A stretch of 64,000 nucleotides of DNA from Chryseobacterium gallinarum. GTDB taxonomy: Bacteria; Bacteroidota; Bacteroidia; Flavobacteriales; Weeksellaceae. The position numbers were made by a program, and so were the translations under genes. Shown here in pieces: positions 17,018-25,481 of the stretch. The notes beneath the pieces are model-generated. The model worked only from the letters and a program-made list of their open reading frames with translations, was not told the origin of the DNA and ran no database searches. Numbering within the stretch: the stretch's first letter is position 1; each line of letters begins with the position of its first letter. The DNA lies in the NCBI RefSeq assembly GCF_001021975.1, contig NZ_CP009928.1, forward strand, positions 3,910,001-3,974,000. Direction: 5' to 3'.

Positions 17018-18412
17018 TTAAGACAAATGTTCGGCTCTGTAATTTTCAATCTCTTCGATGGTTTTAATCAGGCCGTTCCCAAGAAGTCTGTAGCCGTCAT
17101 CAGTAACCAGAAAATTGTCTTCTATACGTATTCCCCCGAAGTTCCGGTACTCATTTACTTTATCATAATTAATAAAGTCTGCATTCTTATTTTCAGACTG
17201 CCAGATATCGATCAGCTCCGGGATCATGTAGATACCGGGTTCAACAGTTAATACAAATCCGGATTCCAAAGCTTTACCCAGGCGTAAGGATTTAAGACCA
17301 AATGTTTGGGTATCTTTCGGTTCTTCTTCAGTATAGCCAATATATTGTTCCCCAAGATCCTCCATATCATGCACATCGAGCCCCATCATATGTCCCAATC
17401 CACATTGAAAGAACAACGTATGGGCATGGTTGTTAACGGCATCTTCGGGATTTCCTTTCATCAATCCCAGATCGACAAGTCCTTCCACAAGATGCTGGGC
17501 AGCTTTCAGGTGGATATCTTTGAACCTGATTCCCGGTTTCAGCAGACGTTGAGCATTGTTAAAAGCATTCAGTACCACTTCGTACAGTTCTTTTTGCCGG
17601 GTAGTAAAAGCCGGACTTACAGGAAATGTTCTGGTTAAATCACTGGCATACCCCATTGCTGTTTCAGCCCCTGAGTCATTCAGGAAAAGATCTCCTTCTC
17701 TGAGCGTGTTAAGACGGTAGTGGTTATGAAGAATACCGCCATTTATTGTAACAATGGGAGGGTAGGCCATCTGACATTCCTTATTGGCTGCCAGATATTG
17801 TATGGCATTGGCTATTTCATATTCTTTAACTCCCGGCCTGCCCATGCGCATCACTAAAAGATGCATTTCATTGGATATATTGATTGCCTGTTCTATCTGT
17901 TCTATTTCCTGAGATTCCTTAATAGAGCGTTGTTTTACAACAGCCCTGATCAGTTCCACAGACGGCTGCAGTTCTGCTATTCTGACACTTAATAAATCAG
18001 CCAGTACAATTTTATTGAAAGACTGATAAGGCGGCAGGTAATGCACTTTCCTTCCTGAAGCCTGCGCTTTCAGAATATACTGAGAAAGTTCCGCGTAGGG
18101 TAGAGTTTCCTGTACTCCTGATTTCAGGCTTTTTTCTTTCAGGGTTTCCTGCCCGCCCATCCAGACGATATCATCTATACTTAATTCGTCTCCGAAAATA
18201 ATGGTCTTATTTTCATCAATATCAATGATAGCTGCAATCCTGGGTTCCTGAATTCCGAAATAATACAAATAAGTACTGTCCTGACGAAAATAATAAGGAT
18301 TGTGTTCAAAGTTTACCGGGTTCTCTATATTTCCTAAAAACAATAAAATTCCATTAGCGATATTGCTTTGCAATACTGCTCTTCTGTCTTGATAAGTTTG
18401 TGCTGAAAACAT
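17018..18412 (-). CDS. Aminopeptidase P family metallopeptidase
   Basis: A 464-residue enzyme with an N-terminal creatinase-like domain (residues 1-170, FRQDSTYLYYFGI) and a pita-bread catalytic domain. The five metal ligands are visible: two Asp in FLNDSGAETAMGYASDLTRTF, the His in GLGHMMGLDVHD, the Glu in VLTVEPGIYM and the Glu in GIRIEDNFLV. It removes N-terminal residues preceding proline, using two Mn2+ or similar ions, in the cytoplasm (no signal peptide). Monocistronic with its own terminator. Confidence 0.93.
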   Translation of the reverse strand: MFSAQTYQDRRAVLQSNIANGILLFLGNIENPVNFEHNPYYFRQDSTYLYYFGIQEPRIAAIIDIDENKTIIFGDELSIDDIVWMGGQETLKEKSLKSGVQETLPYAELSQYILKAQASGRKVHYLPPYQSFNKIVLADLLSVRIAELQPSVELIRAVVKQRSIKESQEIEQIEQAINISNEMHLLVMRMGRPGVKEYEIANAIQYLAANKECQMAYPPIVTINGGILHNHYRLNTLREGDLFLNDSGAETAMGYASDLTRTFPVSPAFTTRQKELYEVVLNAFNNAQRLLKPGIRFKDIHLKAAQHLVEGLVDLGLMKGNPEDAVNNHAHTLFFQCGLGHMMGLDVHDMEDLGEQYIGYTEEEPKDTQTFGLKSLRLGKALESGFVLTVEPGIYMIPELIDIWQSENKNADFINYDKVNEYRNFGGIRIEDNFLVTDDGYRLLGNGLIKTIEEIENYRAEHLS

Positions 18413-18618
18413 ATATTATGAATAGTTTTTATTTTTAAGCTTTAAAGGTACGATTTTGTATTATTTGCAGCTGTTATTCCTGAAAATAAAAGGTGATCCT
18501 GTATTGAATAATAAATGAGTAAATCATTATGATGAATAAATTCTGATCCTAAAGGTTTTTCTGCTTTATTTTCCTACTTTTACTGAAGCATTTAATCCTG
18601 GCAGAAACATTATTATGT

Positions 18619-19126
18619 ATGCATTATAAAAACGATACCCTTATTATCCGGGAATTTACTCCGGAAGAATTTACTCTTTTTTCGGCACTCTTTGAGAATG
18701 AAAATGTTACCCGTTATCTTCCTTATAAAACCCGTGAGGAATATAAAGAGATGTTTGACAAAGCAATAGCTGATTATAAAGAAGGGCCATTCAGCAGATG
18801 GGGAATTTTCAATCCTGTAAATAATGATTGTATGGGGATGTGCCTGGCCAGGACATTCCTTGACCGGCCGGACCAGATAGAAATCGGATATACACTGGGA
18901 GAAAATTACTGGGGGAAAGGTCTCGGAACAGAAGTGTGCAAAGCCCTCGTTGAATATTGTCTTTCATTACAACAGGAAAAAGATATTGTCGCGGTGACGG
19001 ATCCGGATAATATCGGCTCACAAAGTTCTTATCAAAAGCGGATTTAAGAGGATTGATAATCTGGTACGGGAAAATACAACGCTGGCGTATTTCGTGTTTT
19101 CAAAAACATCAGATATTGACAAATAA
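18619..19126 (+). pseudogene. GNAT N-acetyltransferase gene with a frameshift
   Basis: The first frame runs from 18619 to a stop at 19045-19047 (142 residues) and shows GNAT features: LIIREFTPEEF at the start and the acetyl-CoA loop IEIGYTLGENYWGKGLGTEV. After DPDNIGS the frame becomes QSSYQKRI and stops. The other frame reads on with the expected family ending VLIKSGFKRIDNLVRENTTLAYFV to a stop at 19124-19126. One base missing from an A run near 19021-19024 explains this: a real mutation or a sequencing error. Confidence 0.8.
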
Positions 19127-19179
19127 AGCCTTTATCAGTTGTAAAGGTTTTCTGAATCTGAATTTTATTCCTTAATTGC

Positions 19180-19677
19180 TTATTGTTTATTTTTGATTCC
19201 TATTACTTTTAAAGCTGCAGAAGTCAAAAAGATATCATCAAAAACGGTGAGTGATTCTATGTCATTGTAGCCGGTAGGCATCAGGTCATTTTTATTGAAA
19301 GACAGCTCGATGGAAGGATCATAAGAAGCTATGATTCTCACTTTCGAATAACCGTTATAATCTACTTTAAAGCCTTCAAACATGCAGTTCTGTTCTGCCT
19401 TTTGATAGGCTGCATATTCTTCAAATCCGGCAATATCTGTTCTTTCCCCGTCATTATGGTCAAGGGATTTCCAGGACGAATAATTTTTGGGCTCCTTAAG
19501 TACATTTCCTTTTTCATCAACGGGAACAAACATCCCGAGATGAAGGGATTTCTTTAAAAAAACGGCATAATTATTCATCAAATTTAAAATCTGAAGATCA
19601 GCATATCCTTCGCTTGAATAATATTCAATCACGAAAGTGGTCATCGGGATCAGCTTATGAGAAGCGTCGGTCGGCAT
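19180..19677 (-). CDS. Uncharacterised protein, 165 residues
   Basis: No family recognised. Cytoplasmic by appearance: no signal peptide or membrane helix. The N-terminal half (TTFVIEYYSSEGYADLQILNL) and the C-terminal half (KVRIIASYDPSIELSFNK, then SLTVFDDIFLTSAALKVIGI) alternate strands and helices. It lies tail to tail with the broken GNAT gene. The second methionine (residue 12) is an alternative start. Confidence 0.65.
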   Translation of the reverse strand: MPTDASHKLIPMTTFVIEYYSSEGYADLQILNLMNNYAVFLKKSLHLGMFVPVDEKGNVLKEPKNYSSWKSLDHNDGERTDIAGFEEYAAYQKAEQNCMFEGFKVDYNGYSKVRIIASYDPSIELSFNKNDLMPTGYNDIESLTVFDDIFLTSAALKVIGIKNKQ

Positions 19678-19932
19678 AATTAGTCTTTTCTTTATCGGGC
19701 GATAAAAATAGTATTTTTTTTTACTTTTCTCAACGGAATCGTATGGATAGAGCCATATTTATACCCATTCTGAATAAGATTTTTGTTGGGAATCCATTTA
19801 TTTTTCAGTTTTTTGAAGGGAAGACGTTAAGATTGAAAAATCCCGATAAGAGTTAAGGAGATTGAGGTTACCAATATTGTAAGGAAGGATTTTTATTCTG
19901 ACTTATCTCTTTTTTCAGGATAAAGAATCGCA

Positions 19933-20145
19933 TTATCGATTGTTTGACACTTTTCCAGCATTCTTTAATAAGATAATACTTATAATGAATAAAACCTCTC
20001 CTGTAATGAGCACCAGTATAGCGGTAGCTGCTTTATCGGGAAAATCGGAAAAGGAAAGTAACAGAAATATTATCCAGGATAAGATCCCCAACCCCATCAG
20101 GGTAAATCCCAGTATCTTTTTGCCACCTAATTTTCCCTTAGTCAT
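19933..20145 (-). CDS. Small membrane protein, 70 residues
   Basis: Two hydrophobic helices (ILGFTLMGLGILSWIIFLLL and ATAILVLITGEVLFIISIIL) joined by a short polar loop, with basic ends; this is a simple hairpin membrane protein of unknown function. It stands alone between an unknown gene and the Fur-type regulator gene. Confidence 0.6.
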   Translation of the reverse strand: MTKGKLGGKKILGFTLMGLGILSWIIFLLLSFSDFPDKAATAILVLITGEVLFIISIILLKNAGKVSNNR

Positions 20146-20292
20146 AGTAATGAAATATAATTATTCATTACAAAGCAACTAAGTTTGTACATCCGGCCGG
20201 GCTATTTTCTACGTCAATTGGAAATTAAAAGCTTTGAAGTGTTATTTTTTGACATTGAAGCATATTAAAAATGTTTCAATGAATTGGTTATT

Positions 20293-20682
20293 TTATGCCC
20301 TGGAACATTTCGGGCAAATTCCGCTGATGATAAAATTATAGTCCTGAGGAACAAAATGTTCAGGTAAACTAATTTCCGGGATTGCATTTTCTATGCAGGT
20401 CACGGAATGACATTCTTTGCAATTGAAATGAACATGATTATGAAAATGTTGCTCATTCGTACACTTCCCGCTGCATTTTGCAAAATTAACAACACCATCC
20501 ACATTAACGATCTTATGAATAGCTCCTTCATTTTCGAGCCTTTCCAATACTCTGTAAATAGTCACTCTATTGCATAGATCACCCAGTTTCTTTTGAATAT
20601 CCGAGTGGGTAAGGGCAATATCCGAACTGTTAATAAGATTAAGAATTTCAGTTTTGGCCTGGGTATTTCTGACTTGTTTCAT
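20293..20682 (-). CDS. Fur-family repressor, probably zinc-responsive (Zur-like)
   Basis: A 129-residue winged-helix metalloregulator. HTH in residues 20-58 (LCNRVTIYRVLERLENEGAI), His-rich linker EQHFHNHVHF, and two structural zinc pairs CKEC (88-91) and CPKC (123-126). Assignment to zinc rather than iron rests on context: it is divergent from a MerC-like protein and a CobW/COG0523 GTPase, typical Zur targets, and near-identical dyads cover its own promoter, the merC promoter and the alkaline phosphatase promoter. Likely autoregulated. A Fur, PerR or Mur function cannot be excluded by sequence alone. Confidence 0.85.
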   Translation of the reverse strand: MKQVRNTQAKTEILNLINSSDIALTHSDIQKKLGDLCNRVTIYRVLERLENEGAIHKIVNVDGVVNFAKCSGKCTNEQHFHNHVHFNCKECHSVTCIENAIPEISLPEHFVPQDYNFIISGICPKCSRA

Positions 20683-20688
20683 TATTTT

Positions 20689-20707
20689 AATGCAACAAAG
20701 TTGCGTT
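20689..20707. promoter_or_regulatory. Fur/Zur-box 1
   Basis: AATGCAAC-AAA-GTTGCGTT is a 19-bp dyad with one mismatched pair, 6 bp upstream of the regulator's start. It overlaps CAACTTTG on the minus strand, which resembles a -7 element, and the -33 region of the merC promoter. Confidence 0.7.
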
Positions 20708-20724
20708 ATTTAAAAATTAATTTC

Positions 20725-20732
20725 TACTTTTG
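20725..20732 (+). promoter_or_regulatory. merC-cobW promoter, -7 element
   Basis: TACTTTTG fits TAnnTTTG. TTG at 20701-20703 provides a -33 element 21 bp upstream. Box 2 overlaps its 3' end and the expected start site. Confidence 0.65.
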
Positions 20733-20747
20733 CAACAAAGTTACTAT
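20729..20747. promoter_or_regulatory. Fur/Zur-box 2
   Basis: TTTGCAAC-AAA-GTTACTAT keeps the CAAC-AAA-GTT core of box 1 and covers the transcription start expected for merC. On the minus strand it contains TAACTTTG, a further possible -7 element for the regulator gene. Confidence 0.65.
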
Positions 20748-20770
20748 AAGAAATTTAAATCTCCCTATTT

Positions 20771-21109
20771 ATGAAATCAAAAATACTTGACACAATAGGA
20801 ATTTCCGCTGCGGTTGTATGCCTCATTCACTGTATCATTTTCCCGTTATTACTGATCGTTCCTTTGGGAATATCCCATAATCCTTATATAGACCTGGCTT
20901 TTCTGCTGATCGGAGCCGTTGTTGTTTACCGGGTAACCAGGACCATCAGGAATGTAAGGTTAAAATGGTTGTTCTGGGTTTCAATTTTTCTTATTTCAGT
21001 TTCAGTAGGGCTTGATTTGTTATTTGAAATTCATGTTCCTTTGATTTACATTGGCGCCCTGGGTTTAATAGTAGCTCATAGCATCAATTTTAAAAACCAT
21101 AAACATTAA
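20771..21109 (+). CDS. MerC-domain membrane protein
   Basis: A 112-residue inner-membrane protein with four helices. The first helix carries the CLIHC motif (residues 18-22) characteristic of MerC, then FPLLLIVPLGISHNPYIDLAF. MerC-like proteins were first known as mercury importers, but chromosomal copies next to Fur-type regulators and CobW GTPases are thought to move or sense other soft metals such as zinc. It sits under two Fur/Zur-type boxes and ends 3 bp before the CobW gene, so they form one operon. Confidence 0.85.
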   Translation: MKSKILDTIGISAAVVCLIHCIIFPLLLIVPLGISHNPYIDLAFLLIGAVVVYRVTRTIRNVRLKWLFWVSIFLISVSVGLDLLFEIHVPLIYIGALGLIVAHSINFKNHKH

Positions 21110-21112
21110 GAG

Positions 21113-22312
21113 ATGAACAAACTTCCTGTAACCGTATTGAGCGGCTTTCTGGGGTCCGGTAAAACCACATTGCTGAATCATATCCTGCACAATAAAGAAG
21201 GGTTGAAAGTAGCTGTTATTGTGAATGATATGAGTGAAATCAATATTGATGCCCGTCTCATAGAAAATCAGCATACCCTTTCCAGAACAGAAGAAAAACT
21301 CGTGGAAATGAGCAATGGCTGTATCTGCTGTACCCTCAGGGAAGACCTTATGATAGAGGTGGAACGCCTGGCTAAAGAGAACCGCTTCGATTACCTGTTA
21401 ATCGAAAGTACAGGAATCAGTGAGCCTATTCCTGTAGCCCAGACCTTTACTTACACCGATGAAGAAAACGGAATTGACCTTTCCCGCTTCAGCTATATCG
21501 ACACTATGGTGACGGTGGTAGACTGTTTCAATTTTATGAAAGATTTTGGATCTGCCGAGTTGCTTCTGGACCGGAAACTTACCGACATGGAAGGAGACTA
21601 TAGAACGATTGTCAATCTTCTCACTGATCAAATAGAATTTGCCAATGTAATTATTCTTAACAAGACCGATCTTGTTGATACTGAAACATTGGGATTTTTA
21701 CAGACTGCGCTCCAAAAGCTTAACCCCGGAGCAAAAATTCTCCATTCGGAATTCAGCAGGGTAGATATCAAAGAAATTGTGCACACCGGACTTTTTGATT
21801 TTGATAAAGCCCAGGCTTCTGCAGGGTGGCAAAAGGAATTACAGGCTGCCCACCATACACCTGAAACCGAAGAATATGGAATAAGCTCCATTGTATTCAG
21901 GAATAAAAGACCTTTTCATCCCATGAGGCTTTGGAAATACCTCAATGAAAATTATCCTGAAGGCATCATCCGGGCTAAAGGTTTGTTCTGGTTAGCTTCC
22001 AGACCGGATGTTGCGCTCAACTTTTCCCAGGCAGGCGGCTCATTCCGGTTAGAAAAAGCCGGGGTCTGGTGGGGTAGTATGCCTATGAGTTCCAGAGTAC
22101 AATACGCTTCCTTTATAGAAAACCAGGAGTTTATTGAAAGCAGATGGGATAAAAACTGGGGTGACAGAATCAATGAACTTGTCTTTATCGGGCAAAATCT
22201 TGATCATGATCAAATTCGTACAGCATTAAGCCATTGTCTTATTACAGATCAGGAAGAGAATCTCTGGAATGCAGGAATGGTATTCGAGGATCCGTTTCCT
22301 GAAGGGATTTAA
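21113..22312 (+). CDS. CobW/COG0523 GTP-dependent metal chaperone (ZigA-like)
   Basis: A 399-residue G3E GTPase. Walker A is in [17 protein letters not shown] (8-24), the metal-binding motif is GCICC (69-73) in [15 protein letters not shown], and the base-recognition motif is ILNKTDLVD. The C-terminal CobW_C domain is present ([17 protein letters not shown]). It is longer than YjiA and the size of ZigA-type zinc chaperones induced on zinc starvation. Translationally close to merC and preceded by Fur/Zur boxes, it would deliver scarce zinc to client enzymes. Confidence 0.9.
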   Translation: MNKLPVTVLSGFLGSGKTTLLNHILHNKEGLKVAVIVNDMSEINIDARLIENQHTLSRTEEKLVEMSNGCICCTLREDLMIEVERLAKENRFDYLLIESTGISEPIPVAQTFTYTDEENGIDLSRFSYIDTMVTVVDCFNFMKDFGSAELLLDRKLTDMEGDYRTIVNLLTDQIEFANVIILNKTDLVDTETLGFLQTALQKLNPGAKILHSEFSRVDIKEIVHTGLFDFDKAQASAGWQKELQAAHHTPETEEYGISSIVFRNKRPFHPMRLWKYLNENYPEGIIRAKGLFWLASRPDVALNFSQAGGSFRLEKAGVWWGSMPMSSRVQYASFIENQEFIESRWDKNWGDRINELVFIGQNLDHDQIRTALSHCLITDQEENLWNAGMVFEDPFPEGI

Positions 22313-22327
22313 AATTAACAATTTATT

Positions 22328-22346
22328 AATGCAACATAGTTTCATT
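22328..22346. promoter_or_regulatory. Fur/Zur-box 3, before alkaline phosphatase
   Basis: AATGCAAC-ATA-GTTTCATT: the half-sites match as inverted repeats with a single difference and share AATGCAAC with box 1. It is 42 bp upstream of the phosphatase start and adjacent to a possible promoter (TTTG at 22345, TAATTTG at 22364-22370). Confidence 0.65.
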
Positions 22347-22387
22347 TGAAAGAATAATTATAATAATTTGCATTCACATTTTGCAGT

Positions 22388-23779
22388 ATGGACAGACGAA
22401 AATTTTTAAAAGGATCCGCATTACTGTCGGGAGCATTTACTTTATCGCCAGCAAGTCTCTGGAGCACACGGAAGCAGATTGAATCCCCGGGAAAGAATGC
22501 CAAAAACATCATATTCATGATCAGTGATGGAATGAGCCTGGGAACCCTTACTATGGCTGATACCTATTCCAGGAATATCCTGGGAAAAGGCAGCAATTGG
22601 CTCAATCTTTATCAGGAAAAAAAGGTAACGAGAGCTTTAATGGATACCGCTTCCGCCAGTTCTGTAGTGACCGATTCTGCTGCAGCCAGTTCTGCGTTCG
22701 GTGGCGGGGTCAGGGTACAAAACGGAGTTCTTAATATGGGTACAAACGGGGAAAGACATCTTCCTGTGTGGCAAAAGTTTAAAAAAGCAGGCAAGAAAGC
22801 GGGTTGTGTAACTACTGTTACCATAACTCATGCTACCCCGGCAGGATTTTGTGTGAATTCCGCCAGAAGAAATGCGGAGCCTGAGATTGCAGAAATGTAT
22901 GCGGATCTGGAATTGGATGTGCTGATGGGCGGCGGAGACGAATTTTTTAATTTCCGGAAAAGGGAAGATAAGAAAGACCTCTATGCCTCATATGCCGGAA
23001 AGGGATATCAAATCCTTAAAAACAGTAATGATCTTAAGAATATTACGCCGGGAAAAAAAGTCCTGGGAATTTTTAATGCCGGAGCCTTACCTTACAGTAT
23101 AGACAGAATGCATGTAAAAGAATTCAAAGATACTCCCACTTTGGCAGATATGACAAAAGCAGCCATCAATCAATTGAAAGGCCATCAAAAAGGATTTGTT
23201 CTTCAGGTAGAAGGAGGGAAGGTAGACTGGGCTGCTCATGCCAACGATGTTGCTGCTCTTATTCATGACCAGCTTGCCTTTGATGAAGCGGTAAAAGCAG
23301 TAATAGATTTTGCAGAAGAGGACGGCAATACTTTAGTCATTATCACCACAGACCATGGAAATGCCAACCCGGGAACTATTTACGGAAATAATGCCACTCA
23401 GCATTTCAACAGCATTTCCAATTATAAATATACCAATGAATATCTTTTGAATGCTATTCACAAAGATTATTCTGTAAAGGACATCACAGACTGGATCTAT
23501 GAAGGAAATAAAATTCGTCTGAATGATGATGAAGCACGGCATCTTCTTAGTTTCTATAACGGTCTCGAAAAGGAAGAAGGGCTTTACAATTATAAAAAGC
23601 TCCCGTTCAAATGGTATTCTGAAATTCAGAAAAAGCATAATTCAGTAGGGTGGATCAGTATGGATCATTCGGGAGATTATGTTGAAGTAGCTGCATATGG
23701 ACCGGGAAGTGAATTGTTGCAGCCGTTTATTAAAAACACAGATCTTCATTTTTTAATGCTGAAAGCTGCACAACTGTAA
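22388..23779 (+). CDS. Tat-exported alkaline phosphatase
   Basis: A 463-residue zinc/magnesium phosphatase. The start gives a Tat-type signal (MDRRKFLKGSALLSGAF). The metal-binding FMISDGMSLG, the nucleophile serine in SVVTDSAAASSAFGGG, VEGGKVDWAAHAND and the zinc-ligand motif TTDHGN are all present, so the enzyme looks intact. Exported phosphomonoesterases of this type release phosphate from organic esters in the periplasm. The Fur/Zur-type box in its promoter suggests zinc rather than, or besides, phosphate control: a zinc-costly enzyme under metal regulation. Confidence 0.92.
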   Translation: MDRRKFLKGSALLSGAFTLSPASLWSTRKQIESPGKNAKNIIFMISDGMSLGTLTMADTYSRNILGKGSNWLNLYQEKKVTRALMDTASASSVVTDSAAASSAFGGGVRVQNGVLNMGTNGERHLPVWQKFKKAGKKAGCVTTVTITHATPAGFCVNSARRNAEPEIAEMYADLELDVLMGGGDEFFNFRKREDKKDLYASYAGKGYQILKNSNDLKNITPGKKVLGIFNAGALPYSIDRMHVKEFKDTPTLADMTKAAINQLKGHQKGFVLQVEGGKVDWAAHANDVAALIHDQLAFDEAVKAVIDFAEEDGNTLVIITTDHGNANPGTIYGNNATQHFNSISNYKYTNEYLLNAIHKDYSVKDITDWIYEGNKIRLNDDEARHLLSFYNGLEKEEGLYNYKKLPFKWYSEIQKKHNSVGWISMDHSGDYVEVAAYGPGSELLQPFIKNTDLHFLMLKAAQL

Positions 23780-23830
23780 ACAGAAAGTTTTTTTATATCT
23801 ATATTTTACATTTTTTAACAAGTTTGGGAG

Positions 23831-23861
23831 CAGGGTGAATGTGTATTCATCCTGTTTTTTT
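23831..23861 (+). terminator. Terminator after alkaline phosphatase
   Basis: CAGGGTGAAT, loop GTGT, ATTCATCCTG (one G-T pair), then seven T. Confidence 0.85.
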
Positions 23862-23976
23862 ATGTTATAGTCTTCATTTACAATCTTTCTCAAGGCATCA
23901 TAAACCAGCCGATAATTCACCGCCAGTCCATTTAATTTTAAAACAGTATCTTTACATACACCATAAAATTATTAAT

Positions 23977-24462
23977 ATGTCATTTATTACAGCAGAAGGA
24001 GCCAGAAAGGCTCAGCTTGACGCCACAGACAGGGCATTGGTTGCCAATGCACTTCTTGCAGGGGCAGAAAACATTGTAAAGTATAACACGGGGGTATGTC
24101 ACGATGTAGTAGCCTATACGCTTTATATGCGTGGGGCAAGAATCAGTGCAACGGAACTTGTGCAGTCAACCGGTCAGAAATGGCTGGATAAATTTGATTA
24201 TTTCAGAGGAGAAAAATGGGATGGATATTCTATTATTCCGAAAGGAAAAGCCGTTGGATTTTACAGACTTGTGGATAAAACTTTTTTTCATTCAGCCATC
24301 ACTACGGGAAACATTAATGAAGTACGTTCAGTAAACGGATTTAAACTAGGTTCGGGATGGAATGAAAGGGTAGACCTAAGCTGGGTTTTAGGTAACAGAA
24401 ATTCTGATGGAACCTTCAATTATGACGGAACTAAAATAGAAGTGTATATATCTTCCTTATAA
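23977..24462 (+). CDS. Uncharacterised protein with Cys/His pair, possible cysteine hydrolase
   Basis: A 161-residue protein. The ATG at 23977 is chosen because TATCTTTA, a near -7 element, lies just upstream at 23947-23954 and the longer frame crosses the previous terminator. GVCHDVVAYTLYM places a Cys at the start of a helix, and KTFFHSAITTG supplies a later His on a strand, an arrangement seen in NlpC/CHAP-type cysteine peptidases and some toxin domains. No signal peptide. The family was not recognised, so the catalytic reading is only a suggestion. Confidence 0.6.
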   Translation: MSFITAEGARKAQLDATDRALVANALLAGAENIVKYNTGVCHDVVAYTLYMRGARISATELVQSTGQKWLDKFDYFRGEKWDGYSIIPKGKAVGFYRLVDKTFFHSAITTGNINEVRSVNGFKLGSGWNERVDLSWVLGNRNSDGTFNYDGTKIEVYISSL

Positions 24463-24483
24463 TATTAAGGTTTATAAAAAATG

Positions 24484-24522
24484 ATGCACCCTGTCTGAAA
24501 CCGGACGGAGTGCATTATCTTT
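24484..24522 (+). terminator. Hairpin terminator
   Basis: ATGCAC-C-CTGTC, loop, GGACGG-A-GTGCAT with G-T pairs and a T-rich tail, 21 bp after the stop. Confidence 0.6.
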
Positions 24523-24628
24523 TATAGCGTATATAATACAATTCTAACGATTGCAGTAGGCTTTATTGACAGTTGAATGATGGAATAATTATTGCCGTAA
24601 TTAAAAAACTGATTTCTTAAATAACCAT

Positions 24629-25408
24629 ATGAAGATAGCAACCTACAATGTCAACGGTATCAACGGCAGGCTGCCTGTTTTACTTAAATGGCTGCAAGAA
24701 GCTTCACCGGATATTGTCTGCCTCCAGGAATTAAAAGCCCCTCAGGAACGTTTCCCCTTGCAGGAGATCAACGCCGCAGGGTATCAGGCGATCTGGAATG
24801 GACAGAAAAGCTGGAACGGAGTAGCTATATTGGCAAAAGACAGGGAAATAACAGAAGTACAGAGGTCTTTACCTGGTGATCCTGAAGATATTCAAAGCCG
24901 GTATATAGAAGCAATTATAGACAAGATGGTAATCTGCTGCCTGTATCTTCCCAATGGAAATCCTTATCCCGGGCCTAAATTTGATTACAAACTATCCTGG
25001 ATCAAACGTTTCAAAAAGCGAACAAATCAATTGATTGCAATGGAACTACCCGCCATTCTCATCGGGGATTTCAATATTATTCCGGAACCTGTTGACGTTT
25101 ATAAACCCGAGCGCTGGGAAAATGACGCCCTGTACAGAACGGAAGTACGGAAAGCCTATAAGGAGCTTCAAAAGAAAGGCTGGCTTGATTCCATCCGCAA
25201 GCTTTTTCCGGAAGAAAAGATCTATACATTCTGGGATTATTTATATAAAGCTTACGACAGGAATGCAGGGATGAGGCTGGATCATATATTATTGAGTCCT
25301 TATCTCCATTCCAGGTTACAATCTGCCGGAGTAGACAGCCATGTACGAGGCTGGGAAAAAAGCAGCGATCATGCTCCCGTCTGGATAGAACTTGCTGATG
25401 AAATGTAA
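24629..25408 (+). CDS. xth: Exodeoxyribonuclease III
   Basis: A 259-residue DNA-repair nuclease of the ExoIII/AP-endonuclease family, normal length. Signatures: MKIATYNVNGINGRLP at the N terminus, DIVCLQELKA (metal-binding Glu), AILIGDFNIIPEPVDVY (Asp-Asn pair), MRLDHILLS and SSDHAPVWIEL (final Asp-His). It cuts DNA at abasic sites and degrades 3' ends. Monocistronic; the 3' end faces the S24-type regulator gene across a perfect 16-bp inverted repeat. Confidence 0.94.
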   Translation: MKIATYNVNGINGRLPVLLKWLQEASPDIVCLQELKAPQERFPLQEINAAGYQAIWNGQKSWNGVAILAKDREITEVQRSLPGDPEDIQSRYIEAIIDKMVICCLYLPNGNPYPGPKFDYKLSWIKRFKKRTNQLIAMELPAILIGDFNIIPEPVDVYKPERWENDALYRTEVRKAYKELQKKGWLDSIRKLFPEEKIYTFWDYLYKAYDRNAGMRLDHILLSPYLHSRLQSAGVDSHVRGWEKSSDHAPVWIELADEM

Positions 25409-25426
25409 TTGCACCAGGAATATCTG

Positions 25427-25470
25427 TACAATGTACTTCTGACTTTGTGTAACCTCAGAAGTACATTGTA
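25427..25470. repeat. Perfect 16-bp inverted repeat
   Basis: TACAATGTACTTCTGA (25427-25442) and its exact reverse complement (25455-25470), separated by 12 bases, lie between two converging genes. No T tract follows on either side, so it is not a standard terminator. Confidence 0.7.
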
Positions 25471-25481
25471 AGGATTATACA

